Part shown: piece by piece, positions 1 to 13,200 of the stretch
How the letters are laid out: each line of letters opens with the position of its first letter
How positions within the stretch are numbered: position 1 is the first letter of the stretch
NCBI GenBank assembly: GCA_002633005.1
Contig: NMRA01000174.1
Span: forward strand, 704,047-768,046
Length of the DNA: 64,000 nt
Origin: Phoronis australis
Lineage: Eukaryota; Phoronida; Phoronidae
Direction of reading: 5' to 3'
The notes under the pieces: generated by a model
Seen by the model: only the letters and a program-made list of their open reading frames with translations
Told to the model about the DNA's origin: nothing
The model's database searches: none
Translations under genes and position numbers: made by a program

Positions 1-1
1 A

Positions 2-1294
2 AGTCTCTTGCTGAGTGTGACTGTTGTAGCCACACCGCCCCTTATTGTTGATATAGTGACACATAGTATTACGGCCTTCACCTGGTTTCTCCATCTTGTG
101 TTCGTAGTGAAGCTATTCACAGTCATACCGTTTATTAGTAGTCGCGGACCTTGTGCATTGTTAGTGGCATTTGTGCTCTGTCCCGTGTGTTGGGTGATAC
201 AACTGAGGACTGTAATTTTCCAGTTAAAGCAATCGCAGGTCAGCGTCATTGAAACCAGCTGCGTATTCGCTACAGGGTTTTTCTACGTAATTTATCTGTT
301 TACCGTGATACCAGTGACACATAAAATTCGTCGGACTGAGAATACTGAGGAGAGGCGACACCTGTTGGACCAACGACAAGATCAGCTGGGAGTCGCGGAT
401 GACAAAGCCAATCTGCTGTCTAAATTGTTCTTTTGTTGGGTTCAACCAATGATCAGCAAGGGTGCAAAGAAGAAAATTGATAGCGCGAATGATTTGTTTG
501 ATTTGCCGTCCAAACTCAGAACGGAAAAGGTAGAGAGTCTCTTTAATGAATGCGCTTGTTTAAAACAAACTGCATATCATTCAAGCACTGGAGATCGTCT
601 CATGGTTTCCATCCCTGAGCAAGCTTGTGACATAGATGCTTCTTCTTTGAATAATGCAGCTGGCTTGGTGACTACTGGTACAGTTGAATGTTCAGCAAGT
701 GAAGGTAAAGAGAAGCCATCGTTCTTGCAAGTGCTTCACAAAGCATTCGGTGTTGAGTATTACGCTATTGGGATCTTGAAACTAATTGCGGACGGTTTGG
801 GATTTACTGGGCCTTTATTGCTCAATTTACTCGTCTCGTTCATGGAAGATGCCACAGAACCTGTGCAGCATGGATATCTGTACGCCTCGGGGTTGTTTTT
901 CTCCACTTTGTTTTCTGCAATTTGTAACTCGCAGTTTGACTATCTGGTGCAGTGCGTAGGGTTGAAGATACGCACCGCTGTAATCACGACAATATACAGG
1001 AAGACTCTTGCCGTTAATAGTGTCACACTCTCGCGGTTCAGTTCAGGACAGGTAGTCAACTTTATGAGTACAGACAGTGATCGCATCGTGAATTTTTGTC
1101 CCAGCTTCCACCAGTTTTGGAGTCTGCCATTCCAGATTGCCGTGTCACTGTTTTTGCTGTATCAGCAGATTGGCATCGCATTTCTTGCTGGGCTAGGCTT
1201 TGCTGTAATCCTGATCCCCATCAATCGATGGCTGGCAATAAAAATTGCTGACCTCAGCACAAAGATGATGCATCAGAAAGATTCCAGGGTTAAG
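2..1294 (+). CDS. ABCC10: ABCC10-like exon 1 (large exon: TMD0 end, linker, first TMD1 helices)
   Basis: Open from the window's left edge to the donor AAG|GTAACC. It encodes several N-terminal hydrophobic helices, the lasso-type linker ([18 protein letters not shown], residues about 137-154) and the start of TMD1, ending in the coupling region HQKDSRVK. It joins in phase 0 to LMNEMLGG of the next exon. The reading frame is open upstream, so the true start codon is outside the window. An unusually long coding exon at this place is also seen in vertebrate ABCC10, as far as I recall. Confidence 0.9.
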
Positions 1295-4200
1295 GTAACC
1301 TGCTGATTATTAACAAGTTTCCATAACACTGTGTATATGTTTTAATTGATAGTTTAACAGTTATAGATACAAACTTTTGGGGGAATGTTATCTTTTTGGC
1401 GTATTTTACTTATCCCAAAAGGTATTTTGAACAATTGTTGTCCATTTTCAAATCGGATGTTGTGATGCTGTGAGGAATTTACACAATGGAGACTCTGTGT
1501 GTCTGGTCTGATGAAGTGTTATATAAGTGTTAATACCAGTGACCAGATGTTTATGGCATCATTGCTCAAGTCAAATGGGAAATTGTTATGTGTTGGGACG
1601 GGGACTAAAATTGGCTGGCATCTCAACATTGGGAAATATTTTTGAGTGGGAAAGTGAGAGAGCGTAGTTTACTTAGACTTGCTGAGATTTTTTAAACTAA
1701 TTTCGTTTACGCTTGCGATTTGAAGAATTGTTGCTTCTACAAATTTCATATTGTCATCGCTGTCTCCGTCTGGCATCCGCTGCTATATCTCCTAAACCCC
1801 TTGCTCGATGTTACTGAAATATGGCAGATGTATTCCTACCGCTGGCAATTTTACTTTACCTCTGTATCTTTGGAGTTCCTTGATATATTTTCATGAAATA
1901 TAAAAATAGTATTTATTAAGGAGACGGTGATACCATTCCATTTTTGGACAATTTTGACATATTTTTTACTTTTCAAAGTCTACCACAGTTATATTCATTT
2001 AGTTCATTCGTATTTTGTGGAAGCGCTTGAACTCTCATCTCTACTCATTTCAGCTGATGAACGAAATGCTGGGAGGTATCCGCGTGATTAAGTTCCATGC
2101 CTGGGAGCCACACTTTGCACAGCAAATCAACAAACTGCGCCAAGCTGAGCTGAAGAGCCTTAAGGGACGCAAGTACCTGGACGCACTGTGTGTCTACTTT
2201 TGGGCCACAACCCCTGTTCTCATCTCCATTCTGACATTCACCACGTACTCGTTATTGGGAAACAATCTGACGGCAGCGAAGGTATATTCACCTTCTTATT
2301 CGCTCAGAACACCCATCTCATTCTGTGAACTTGAAATTAAAACTTTGAAAAAACTATATATTTATTTATTAATTATTTTAAGTTTCATTCTTTTCCTCAG
2401 CACATGTCGAACAGTAGCATTCTTGATCAATTCTAGAAGATTCTCTTAAAGTGCCTTATCACTGATCAGGTCACTCTTATTATATTACATAAATATTAAA
2501 TAGAAATAATTAAATAAAATAATAACACTCAAAAGGGAATTTTGCCGCTGTTCAAGTGTCAATTTTAAATTCTTAACTGAAGCACTTTTGGGCTTAATAA
2601 CGAGGTCATGCTCGTCCAATCTTGAATTGTTATAGAATAAGCCGGCAACTCAAGTCATGGGTAATATGAACATGGGCCGTTTTCAAATTCATGGTTTTAA
2701 GGTTGGCTAAACCCTATTAAGTGAAGCATTTTATTGAGCCAGTGATGGTTTCAATATTCTTGTTGTTAAAGGAAACATAATCCTAAAGTATGGCATACTA
2801 TGAGACTCAGCCTATGATTTTAAGTGGATTAATTCAGTTTCTTTGCCATCTAAAAAGTGGAGAAATGCAGTGGTTTATATATCTATTTTTAGGTGTTCAC
2901 TAGTCTAGCTCTGTTCAACATGCTCATCAGTCCTCTCAATGCATTCCCCTGGGTCATAAATGGTCTAATGGAGGCATGGGTCTCCCTCAAGAGAATACAG
3001 GAGTTCTTTCTCCTCAGTGAAATCAACCTTAACAAGTACTATCAGGGTTACCAAGGTTGGTGTATATTATGGCTAGCACTATGTTTTTGTGACATGGAGG
3101 TCATATGGAGGCTTTAGTTGTGAATGCAACACTTATCAGGCCAAGAAAACCATATTTGGTTTCGGTCTGTGGTTTTTGGATAAGCAAGTTGGTGAGAATG
3201 TATTTTTGTAGTGGCTCACTTTGATTAGAAGAGATGAAATTGATGCAGACAGAGTTTTTATAGTTGCTGAAAGCAGGTCTCAAAATCATTTGGGAGTTCC
3301 AGACTACAGATTCTGAACCATCTATGCTTTTTTGGCCTTATCTGTTGGAGTTTATGATGTATTAGAGCATGCTGCTCTATACCTGCATTATGTTTAAAGC
3401 TAACTTGAGTCAGACCACTTACCGAGATTATTCACAACTTGCCCCTCGCTCAAATTGAAATGTGATTTCTAGGCATTGAAAAACAAACTGTTTTTTACTG
3501 TTTGATAAAATGTCTTGTTGAGCTATTTCATGTGCTGAGCCTGATGTGGCAATGGTAAACTGGTAACTCTTTCACAACCCAGAAATCACTTCTCATCTGA
3601 ACAAGGAACAACCTGAGATCAGTTTTATATTCAGTCCCAAGATTTACAGAAAGTGTTTTCATCTGAATACACAGCGCAGCTGTATCACGATAAGGTACAG
3701 TGCAAGCTTTAAGTAACGGACAAAATGACCCTGAATTCCCCGTCATGACAACTGGGTGCTAGTGAATCGTCATAGTGGTTCTTCATCTCACCAGAAAATG
3801 ACAGGGAATTTACAAGAAAATTTGCAAAGGGAAACTCTATTCTGTAATCGGAAGTAGCCATCGTCATGGAAATGGCATTTTGTCTATTACATTTGATATG
3901 TTCTGTAGATGATGCCTGTTGTATTGACCTACAGCCTGGGTAGGTACTCTTCAGTGCTGACACAATTATTCCCATTTTCATTATTTTGGCCACATGCGTT
4001 TACAAACATGTAGTCTCAAAATCTATGTAAAAATAGTGTAATATTGCAATTCCCCATAGAATAATAAGCCCAAGAAAGTGTAAACAAGATTTTTGGAGTG
4101 TTAGTAGTCGTGCTTTGATAACAGATTATTACCACGGACTAGTTGAAAGTTTCTCATATCGTCGTCAGCAATTTAGTCTTAATGCAAATGTTTGATCAGT

Positions 4201-7200
4201 CAAGCGAGNACAGGGACTAAAAATTGGCTGGCATCTCAACTTTGGCAAACAGTTTGGAATGGAAAAGTGAAAGAGCATAGTTTACTTAGACTTGCTGATA
4301 TTTTTTAAACTAATTTTGTTTACTGTGTCACGCTTGCGATTTGAAGAATTGTTGCTTCTACAAATTTCATATTGTCATCGCCGTCTCCGTCTGGCATCTG
4401 CTTTATTTCCTAAACCCCTTGCAGGATCTTTTGGAAGATTGGCAAGTATGTTCCTATTAAGTTGACAACAGATGGACATATCCGATTACCACTGTTCCTT
4501 TGTCATTTTTTTAACATGTTTGCCTTTGGAGTTCCGTGATGGATTTTCATGAAATTTAGCAAACAGTTTAGTATTGGAGAGACGGCGCCTCCCCATTTGA
4601 CATATTCTGTGCCATCCTAATGGCCATATTTTATGATACTGATCAGAAAACATCCCTTGAAGCACACCAAATGCGTTGCAGTCTAGGGCACATTTGAACG
4701 CTCGGCGTTGCTCTTGTTATAGAAATGTTCCAAAATATTTGAGTTAGAAGTATATGCTAACTTTATCAAAAATTAAGAAAGGTAACATTCCCCTTTAGAT
4801 TACTGAATTTTCTTATTGGTTAATTGCCATCTGCTGCAGACTGAAAATTTTTACTGAAAAAATTGGCAATTTTTGCATCTTGTCAGTTTTTAACTATGCA
4901 CTTTTCTGTCTGGACACTCACTCTTTAAAATGTTTTTTTCTACCTGGTTCAAAGTTTGCAAACATGTTTAAGTCTGGCTAGCATGCCCTCTGTTGGCTAA
5001 CAGATGGCATACTTATCATAATTAAAATGTTAGCGATATATTTCCATGCCGCATTGATTATTCATGTGGTTCAAAGTTATTTTCTTTGCATATTATTTGT
5101 GAATTCAAATTCCTTCAATTAGAAAATCAAAGTCTTCCACAGTTATTTAGTACATTCGTATTTTGTGGAGGTGTTTGAACACTCATCTCTACTCATTTCA
5201 GCTGATGAACGAAATGCTGGGAGGTATCCGCGTGATCAAGTTCCATGCCTGGGAGCCACACTTTGCACAGCAAATCAACAAACTGCGTCAAGCTGAGCTG
5301 AAGAGCCTCAAGGGACGCAAGTACCTGGACGCACTGTGTGTCTACTTTTGGGCCACAACACCTGTTCTCATCTCCATTCTGACATTCACCACGTACTCGT
5401 TATTGGGAAACAATCTGACGGCAGCGAAGGTATATTCACCTTCTTATTCGCTCAGAACGCCCATCTCATTCAGTGAACTTGAAATTATAACTTGAAAGAA
5501 CTATATATTAATATTTACTAATTATTTTAAGTTTCATTCTTTTTCTCAGCACATGTCGAACAGTAGCATTCTTGATCATTTCTAGAAGATTCTCTTGAAG
5601 TGCCTTATCACTGATCAGGTCACTCTTATGTTAAATAATATTACATAAATATTAAATAGAAATAATTAAATAAGATAACACTCAAAAGGGAATTTTGCCG
5701 CTGTTCAAGTGTCAATTTTAAATTCTTAACTGAAGCACCTTTTGGGCTTAATAATGAGGCCATGCTCATCCAATCTTGAATTGTTACAGAATAAGCCGGC
5801 AACTCAAGTCATGGATAATATGAACATGTGCCGTTTTCAAATTCATGGTTTTAAGGTTGGCTAACCCCTATTAAATGAAGCATTTTATTGAGCCAATGAT
5901 GGTTTCAATATTCTTGTTGGTAACGGAAACAGAATCCTAAAGTATGGCATACTATGAGACTCATTCTATGATCTTTAGTGGATTAATTCAGTTTCTTTGC
6001 CAGCTAAAAAGTGGGGAAATGCAGTGGTGTATAAATCTATTTTTAGGTGTTCACTAGTCTAGCTCTGTTCAACATGCTCATCAGTCCTCTCAATGCATTC
6101 CCCTGGGTCATCAATGGTCTAATGGAGGCATGGGTCTCCCTCAAGAGAATACAGGAGTTCTTTCTCCTCAGTGAAATCAACCTTAACAAGTACTATCAGG
6201 GTTACCAAGGTTGGTGCATATTTTGGCTAGCACTATGTTTGTGTGATATGGAGGTCATATGGAAGCTTTAGTTGTGACTGCAACACTTATCAGGCCAAGA
6301 AAACCATATTTGGTTTCGGTCTGTGGTTTTTGGATAATTAAGTTGGTGAGAATGTATTTTTGTAGTGGTTCACTTTGAAAATCATCTGATGCTAGTAAAA
6401 GTGATCAAGTCATGGCAGTTCAAACCTTGCTTACCCTTGTTTTTCAAAAGAGATGAAATTGATGCAGACAGGGTTTTTATAGTTGCTGAAAGCAGGTCTC
6501 AAAATCAGTTGGGAGTCCCAGACTACAGATTCTGAACCATCTATGCTTTTTTGGCCTTATGTGTTGGGAGTTTATGATGTATTAGAGCTGATCTATACCT
6601 GCATTATGTTTAAAGCTAACTTGAGTCAGACCACTTACCGAGATTATTCACACCTTGTCCCTCTCTCAAATTGAAATGTGATTTCTAGGCATTGAAAAAC
6701 AAACTGTTTTTGACTGTTTGATAAAATGTCTTGTTGAGCTATTTCATGTGCTGAGCCTGATGTGGCAATGGTAAACTGGTAACTCTTTCACAACCCAGAA
6801 ATCACTTCTTATCTGAGCAAGGAACAACCTGAGATCAGTTTTATATTCAGTCCCAAGATTTACGGAAAGTGTTTTCATCTGAATACACAGCGCAGCTGTA
6901 TCACGATAAGGTACAGTGCAAGCTTTAAGTAACGGACAAAATGACCCTGAATTCCCCGTCATGACAACTGGGTGCTAGTGAATCGTCATAGTGGTTCTTC
7001 ATCTCACCAGAAAATGACAGGGAATTTACAAGAAAATTTGCAAAGGGAAACTCTATTCTGTAATCGGAAGTAGCCATCGTCATGGAAATGGCATTTTGTC
7101 TATCACATTTGATATGTTCTGTAGATGATGCCTGTTGTATTGACCTACAGCCTGGGTAGGTACTCTTCAGTGCTGACACAATTATTCCCATTTTCATTAT

Positions 7201-10200
7201 TTTGGCCACATGCGTTTACAAACATGTAGTTTCAAAATCTATGTAAAAATAGTGTAATATTGCAATTCCCCATAGAATAATAAGCCCAAGAAAGTGTAAA
7301 CAAGATTTTTGGAGTGTTAGTAGTCGTGCTTTGATAACAGATTATTACCACGAACTAGTTGAAAGTTTCTCATATCGTCGTCAGCAATTTAGTCTTAATG
7401 CAAATGTTTGATCAGTCAAGCGAGTTTTCAGTTTTTTCTGAGTGCGATGTTTTTCAGACATAAGTCAAATCAGCGCTCTTGTCAGATCGGGAAATTCCAT
7501 ATTCTGTAGCTGGTTCTGAGGAATGAAGGATACTGTTTTACTCTGACTCTTAAAATTGTGATCAGAAAGCTGTTCTGTCTAGCATCCTGTAACTGCTTTT
7601 ATTCACTCATTTGTGTATTGGTCACTTACTAGTGTGACTCATTCTGAGAACTGGTGTTCTCCACTGAGTAACAGGTGTCGCACTGTTTCTCAAGGTGCGG
7701 GGAACCTGTAATTGAATGTTGCCTACATTTAGATGGTTGTTTTGCTAACACTACCTTTTTTCAAATATTTATTGAAACAAACCAATAGAAATTACCAACA
7801 CAATTAAGGAGTAAAAAGCATATTAAGTCTCTCATTCGAATCCTCCAGCTCTGTGCGACTTTAAATTTTAAGGGTTTCTAGTAGTTCTGAGGGGTTTTCT
7901 CTTGTTTTCGTATTTTTCAATATCTTGTTGACTCCAAAAAATTCCTAGGAATACGATAGTCTTGAAGTTAGTTTTTATCAGATATTTTACTGTAGTTGTG
8001 ATATTTTCATTATAATAATCTCCAAAGTAAGCAGATAACAACCTTTTTCACCAATTAAAAGTTAGTGTCTGCAGCATTTGAAATCCATTTGTATTTTGTT
8101 CCAACAGGAAAGCACTTGCTTGCATTCCAAAATACAAGGCTTCGCTTAGTGAATTTTGAGATTCTCACTGATGTTGAGCATGGAGTCTGGCGTGAACGCT
8201 GCCTAGTTATGGCAGTCATAATTGCAATGCAAAAAGAACAGCAAGGGAGAATTCCAAGAAAATGCATGAAGACTGTGCAGTTTAGCTCTGGATTTATATT
8301 GTAGAGAACAGTGACTGTGCTTTGTCTATGGTCAACTCTTACTTCATGTGGAAGGACGAACGTGTGGATTCTTTCTCTGACAATCTACTGCTTAACCTGA
8401 AGAACATCAACCTCACCATAAACAAGGTATGGTTGGATTCTGTATCACATTGCTGTGTACATTTCATGTTAATTGGGCTTTATCTTGGTCCAGTATGATT
8501 GGACTGGTTGGCTTGTAATTTCACTTTGGCAAGTGCAGTTGGGTTACATATGTAAGGTAACTATTATATAATGTACTGAGCTGCTGTTGGTCATCTCTCG
8601 TTGATATCTAGCTGCCATGCTGGTTCTTTTACTGAATGACATTTTGAATGCCCTCCCGTAATGTTGATTTGATAAAAGTGTACTTTTGATTCTAAACGAG
8701 ACTACCACAGCAGTGACTCTCCCACCCTCCCTCCCCCTTCCCTCCCTCCCTCCCCCCTTCCCTCCCTCCCTCTCTCTCGTGACTGAATGGTGTAGTTTCT
8801 GTGCCTGTCTGTTGTGCCTGTTGTCTGGTGTTGTATTGAAATGTAAGCTCAGAAATTACCTGTCATCTGGGCAATGAGTAAAGTTGTAGAAAGTGGATGT
8901 TCAAACCAAATTTTATTTTTTTGATGTACAGCAGGTTTATGGTACTTTTTATGTTTGCTTACCATCACTGATACCCATCACTCGCTAATGACATCAAGTA
9001 AGTAAATAACTAATCATTTTATTCACAGGGGGAGCTAGTGGGAGTTATGGGTGCTGTGGGCTCCGGCAAAAGTAGTCTGTTGTCAGCCATCTTGGCAGAG
9101 ATGAAATCCATGGGTGGTGCCATCTGTGTGTCTAATCAAGACACGGGTTTTGGCTATGTGGCACAAGAGAGCTGGCTGCAACATGGGACAATTAAAGAAA
9201 ACATTCTGTTTGGCAAGGCCTGTAATGAGGTCAGATACCAGCAGGTCTTGGAGGCATGTGCGCTGTTGGATGACCTGAAGGTGCTGCCCTCTGGGGATAT
9301 GACAGAGATAGGCGAGAGTGGAGTGACTCTCAGCGGAGGTCAGAAGACCCGAGTGGCGCTGGCAAGAGCTGTATACCAGGTCGTTGGAAAGCATTATTTT
9401 CAAGCTTTTGATGAATAATCAGTTTCCCTTTTCCAGTAACATGTTACTTTTTATTCTGAATGATATGTTGCTGTCTTTTGTAAATTAGTAATTTAACAAA
9501 TTATTCAATTTTTCACTAGTCCCTTTGCAGCACAGATTGAAATTTTAAGCATTCTCGGTTCCTTTTAGCTATTTTAAACACCGTTCATTCTAATGGCTGT
9601 TTTTGTCCAAAAAGTGTAATGAGTATTTGCCAAAAGACTGCAGAAATGAAATAAATCGTAACATTTTACTTTTTTATCATTGTCTTCATGAACTACAAAA
9701 AGGTGCATGACAATCGTCCACGTGAACAATTGATGAATTGTGTAATACAAATCGCATTCTTTGATAATGAATAATACGAATAATAAGAGGAACAATCTGG
9801 TACTCCTGCAGTTCCCAGAAGTTTGTGATTTAATTTGTTGATTTCTGTTGTAGGATAAAGATGTCTATCTCTTAGATGACCCCTTGGCTGCTGTTGATGC
9901 CCACGTGGCCAGACATATCTTCAACAGGTGCATTATGGGAGTGCTGGCTGGTAAAACGCGTGTGCTGTGCACCCATCATATCAAGTACTTGCAACGAGCA
10001 GACGTCGTGGTTGCAATGGAGGCTGGTGAAATAGTGCAGATAGGTAGGGGAGATAATTCATTTAATGAAGCATAGTGAAGTACACAGACCCCGGTGGTTG
10101 CATTCAATGTAATGTATAATTTGTTCTCGTGTTTTGCATGCTGGTTCATGCAACGTTCACTTATAGATGCAGACAGATCTCTTGAACTGAAAGATTCCTT

Positions 10201-13200
10201 ATATGAGATGTTTTTGTTTGTTTTATCCATGGTTTATGCTTTTCAATTAGTGAGCTTTTAATCATATGACTGATTTTCAACAAACCTCTGTAGTGGTAAA
10301 GTCCCCAAAAAACGCCAGGAAGTACTTATATAAGGGGCTTAATAAGTGCTCAAAAAGTTGAAAGGCATAGAATACTTATTGTCAAAGGTTGGTAGTTGTT
10401 GACATGTGTCTATTAATGCATCATAACCATGTATCAACCACATTCTTGTTGTAGCACTGGAGTGTTATAATTTTTCTTAGGCTCGCCAAATGATATCCTT
10501 CAACAAGCTGAATATCGTGAAGCAAAGTCAAACAAAGCGGCAGCTGATAACGACACAGATGACCAAAACATGGAGCCCCCAGTCTCTGTCGCCCTAGTCG
10601 AAGAAGAGGAGAGAGATACGGGTGTTGTCAAGTTAGCCGTATACAGATCGTATTGGTCGGCTGTTGGCAGTGTTCTGGCTACCTCCACTTTGGTCGCACT
10701 TTTGCTAATGCAAGGTTAGTACGGATGCAACAAAGGTTGCTACATAAAACTGTTAACAGGATGTTCTTGACTGCTCTTGAGTTCTGTTCTTCAGACACTT
10801 GCAACGTTCAGGTTGGCACCCAGGTCATTTAAACTACAAAACTATAAAAAATCAGGGTGAGCGTAAAAATGTGGTGCATCTCTCATATTGTTAAAGTTAC
10901 TGATTTGAAAAATTTTACACATTTTTACCGAATATTTTCAATTTTGAAGTTCTTATTTGAAGGCAGGAACATTCCCATAGCCAAGAGGGGTGTGAAGACA
11001 CCTCACCAGCAGCTGAGGCAGTTTATGCCCATCTCAATGGAGACAATTTTTTTTCTAAATGAGTCTGAAGGATCTATAACACTGAATGGTTGGGCAAGAG
11101 TCTGGAAATTTAGCAATGACTGAATGCAGTAGCTGGTTATGTGCATGAGACCTTTAGCTGATTGTCGCATTAACACAAACAGATGAGTGCAGTTGGAGAT
11201 TTGCTGAGGTCTTGTCTCGCCAAATTCATTCGAATTCATGTTTGAGCTCAGTTTAATGTCTTGATGAAACATGCTGAGGACGAGCAAAAATGAACAACTT
11301 TGCCCCATAGCATTCCTGGGATTCCACACCATGGGATTCTCACTCAGATTGTACAGCGTTTAAATGATTTTCTCTCGCTTTTTGTCCCGTTTTCGAGATG
11401 GTAGGAAGAACTGCGTTGGTGTGACAGGGCCCTTAATGCACAGGTACATGAGTTCTGTTCCTCAATCACCACTGATGTCACTCTTTACTAATAAACACAT
11501 GTTTCTTACATGGTTATGTGTCTTTGGGAAATTCGTCTGCCTGTGCCTATATGAGAAGATAAGGATCTTAATAATTTCAGCTTCAAGAAATATCAATGAC
11601 TGGTGGTTGTCCTACTGGATATCAAACTCCAAGAACTCAACGTCACATGAAGTTCACCGTACACTACTAACGACAGGGTAAGTTGATAGCCATCATCTAC
11701 CCATTGGTAATAAGCAATCATTTATGGAGTATAACTGGTTTGCATTTTGTCACCGTCAATTACTTTTGGCAATTGAAAAGAGAATAGATTAACTGTATTG
11801 TAACAAGAAATGAATTAAAATTCAAGGATTGTTGATGGTTGGTTTCAGTAATAGGTAGAATTCCATTTCATCTGCCTCTAGAGTTATCATAACATAGACT
11901 TCTAGAAAGGACATGCATTGAAATGGAGTTGTGTTTTTGCTTCGTGCAGCATTGAATAAAAGATACTGCCTTCTGAAGCACTTATAATGCATTGTTTAAT
12001 TTTAGGACATTTGTTTCTCCTGCATATCTCACTGCTCCCCCTGGTGACGATGTGACTTACTACCTCACAATCTATGGCATTCTGGCAGGGCTGAACTCAT
12101 TCTTCACACTCCTCCGTGCATTCCTATTTGCCTACGGTGGAATCTGTGCAGCCACGGTACTTCACATCAAACTGCTGGACACCATACTCAGGGTAATTCA
12201 ATTGTTTAGCAAGATGTCATTTTGATGTTTTGGACCCAGTTATATAAAATTAAGGCCCCTAAATTATAATTATAATTAGACCTTATTTACATAGCACTGT
12301 AAATTACTAAGCACTTTGAAAAGTATTACCAGGCCATGGACTTGATCAATCATAATCCTCAGCTCCTTGGGAGCATTCAATGAGTGCAACCATTGTCATA
12401 GCAGGCCGATTAATTCAATCATTTAATTTTGTAAAATGTTCAGGTCCTAAATTGCCCCCATGTAGACTTGAATGACAAAAAAATCTACAAAAATTTTTAA
12501 TGTAATGTGAATGTACATTTCTATTTCTTTTTTTGGGTCCAAGTTGCATTATATTAGTGTCAGATATGTCATCTCTAAGCATCGGAATAACAATTCAGAG
12601 ATCTGCCAACATATGACATGATTTCAGTGGCTTGGGAGACGTGTGCTTTTAAAAAAGCTTACAACACGAGCTTTGGGATGTGAATGTTAATACAATTAAA
12701 GTGTTTTGATTGAACATATAAATTAAGATATAGAATTTACGCTCACATATGTCCATTTTGAGATCAGTATTTTGGGGCCAGTGGAGGTGTCCAATCTCTA
12801 TGACACAGGAACTCCTCAATCAATAACTTTGGACCAGTCTGTTGAGGGTCCAGGAAAATTGCCTGATGGTAATGTGGAATCAAGCCCACAATGTCACAGG
12901 TGTGAACCTGGTGAGACTTAATTACTAGACTAGTGCTGCAGAACACTTGGATATATTTACATTGTTTGTAGTAGTGGTATAAGCTTTTTGACAGGAAAAG
13001 GGGACTGTTACATTTCTATGGTATTTTGGTCAATTTTTAATTTTAACGTAATCTAAAATATATTTTAACCTATTCAGTCTTATTTTTCTAAAAAGAAAAT
13101 TAATAGAACCAGCAATTTGTCAAACAGAAAGCGTAACACTTTGGCTGAATGGCTGTTGTAATAGTTTTATCATCCGTTTCTCACATTATTCCTCAAACCA

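Larger units (their letters stand above)
1601..4208 (+). repeat. large direct duplication, copy 1 (ABCC10 exons 2-3 and introns)
   Basis: The block from GGACTAAAATTGGCTGGCAT to CAGTCAAGCGAG recurs at 4211-7425 with small substitutions and several indels. For example, copy 2 has extra sequence about 4430-5090 and 6377-6450. The right end of copy 1 abuts the single N at 4209. Confidence 0.9.
4211..7425 (+). repeat. large direct duplication, copy 2
   Basis: Second copy of the exon 2-3 block. It continues past its end (AAGCGAGTTTTCAG) into unique intron sequence, whereas copy 1 stops at the N. The coding parts differ only at silent sites. Confidence 0.9.

Noticed and set aside
3528-7209. Paired - strand open frames (72 and 94 codons, twice)
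   Set aside because: They recur only because the intron block is duplicated; no splice context and no recognisable domain.
9083-9403. 106-codon open frame on the - strand over ABCC10 exon 5
   Set aside because: Shadow of the + strand NBD1 exon, whose Walker A and signature motifs fix the true frame.
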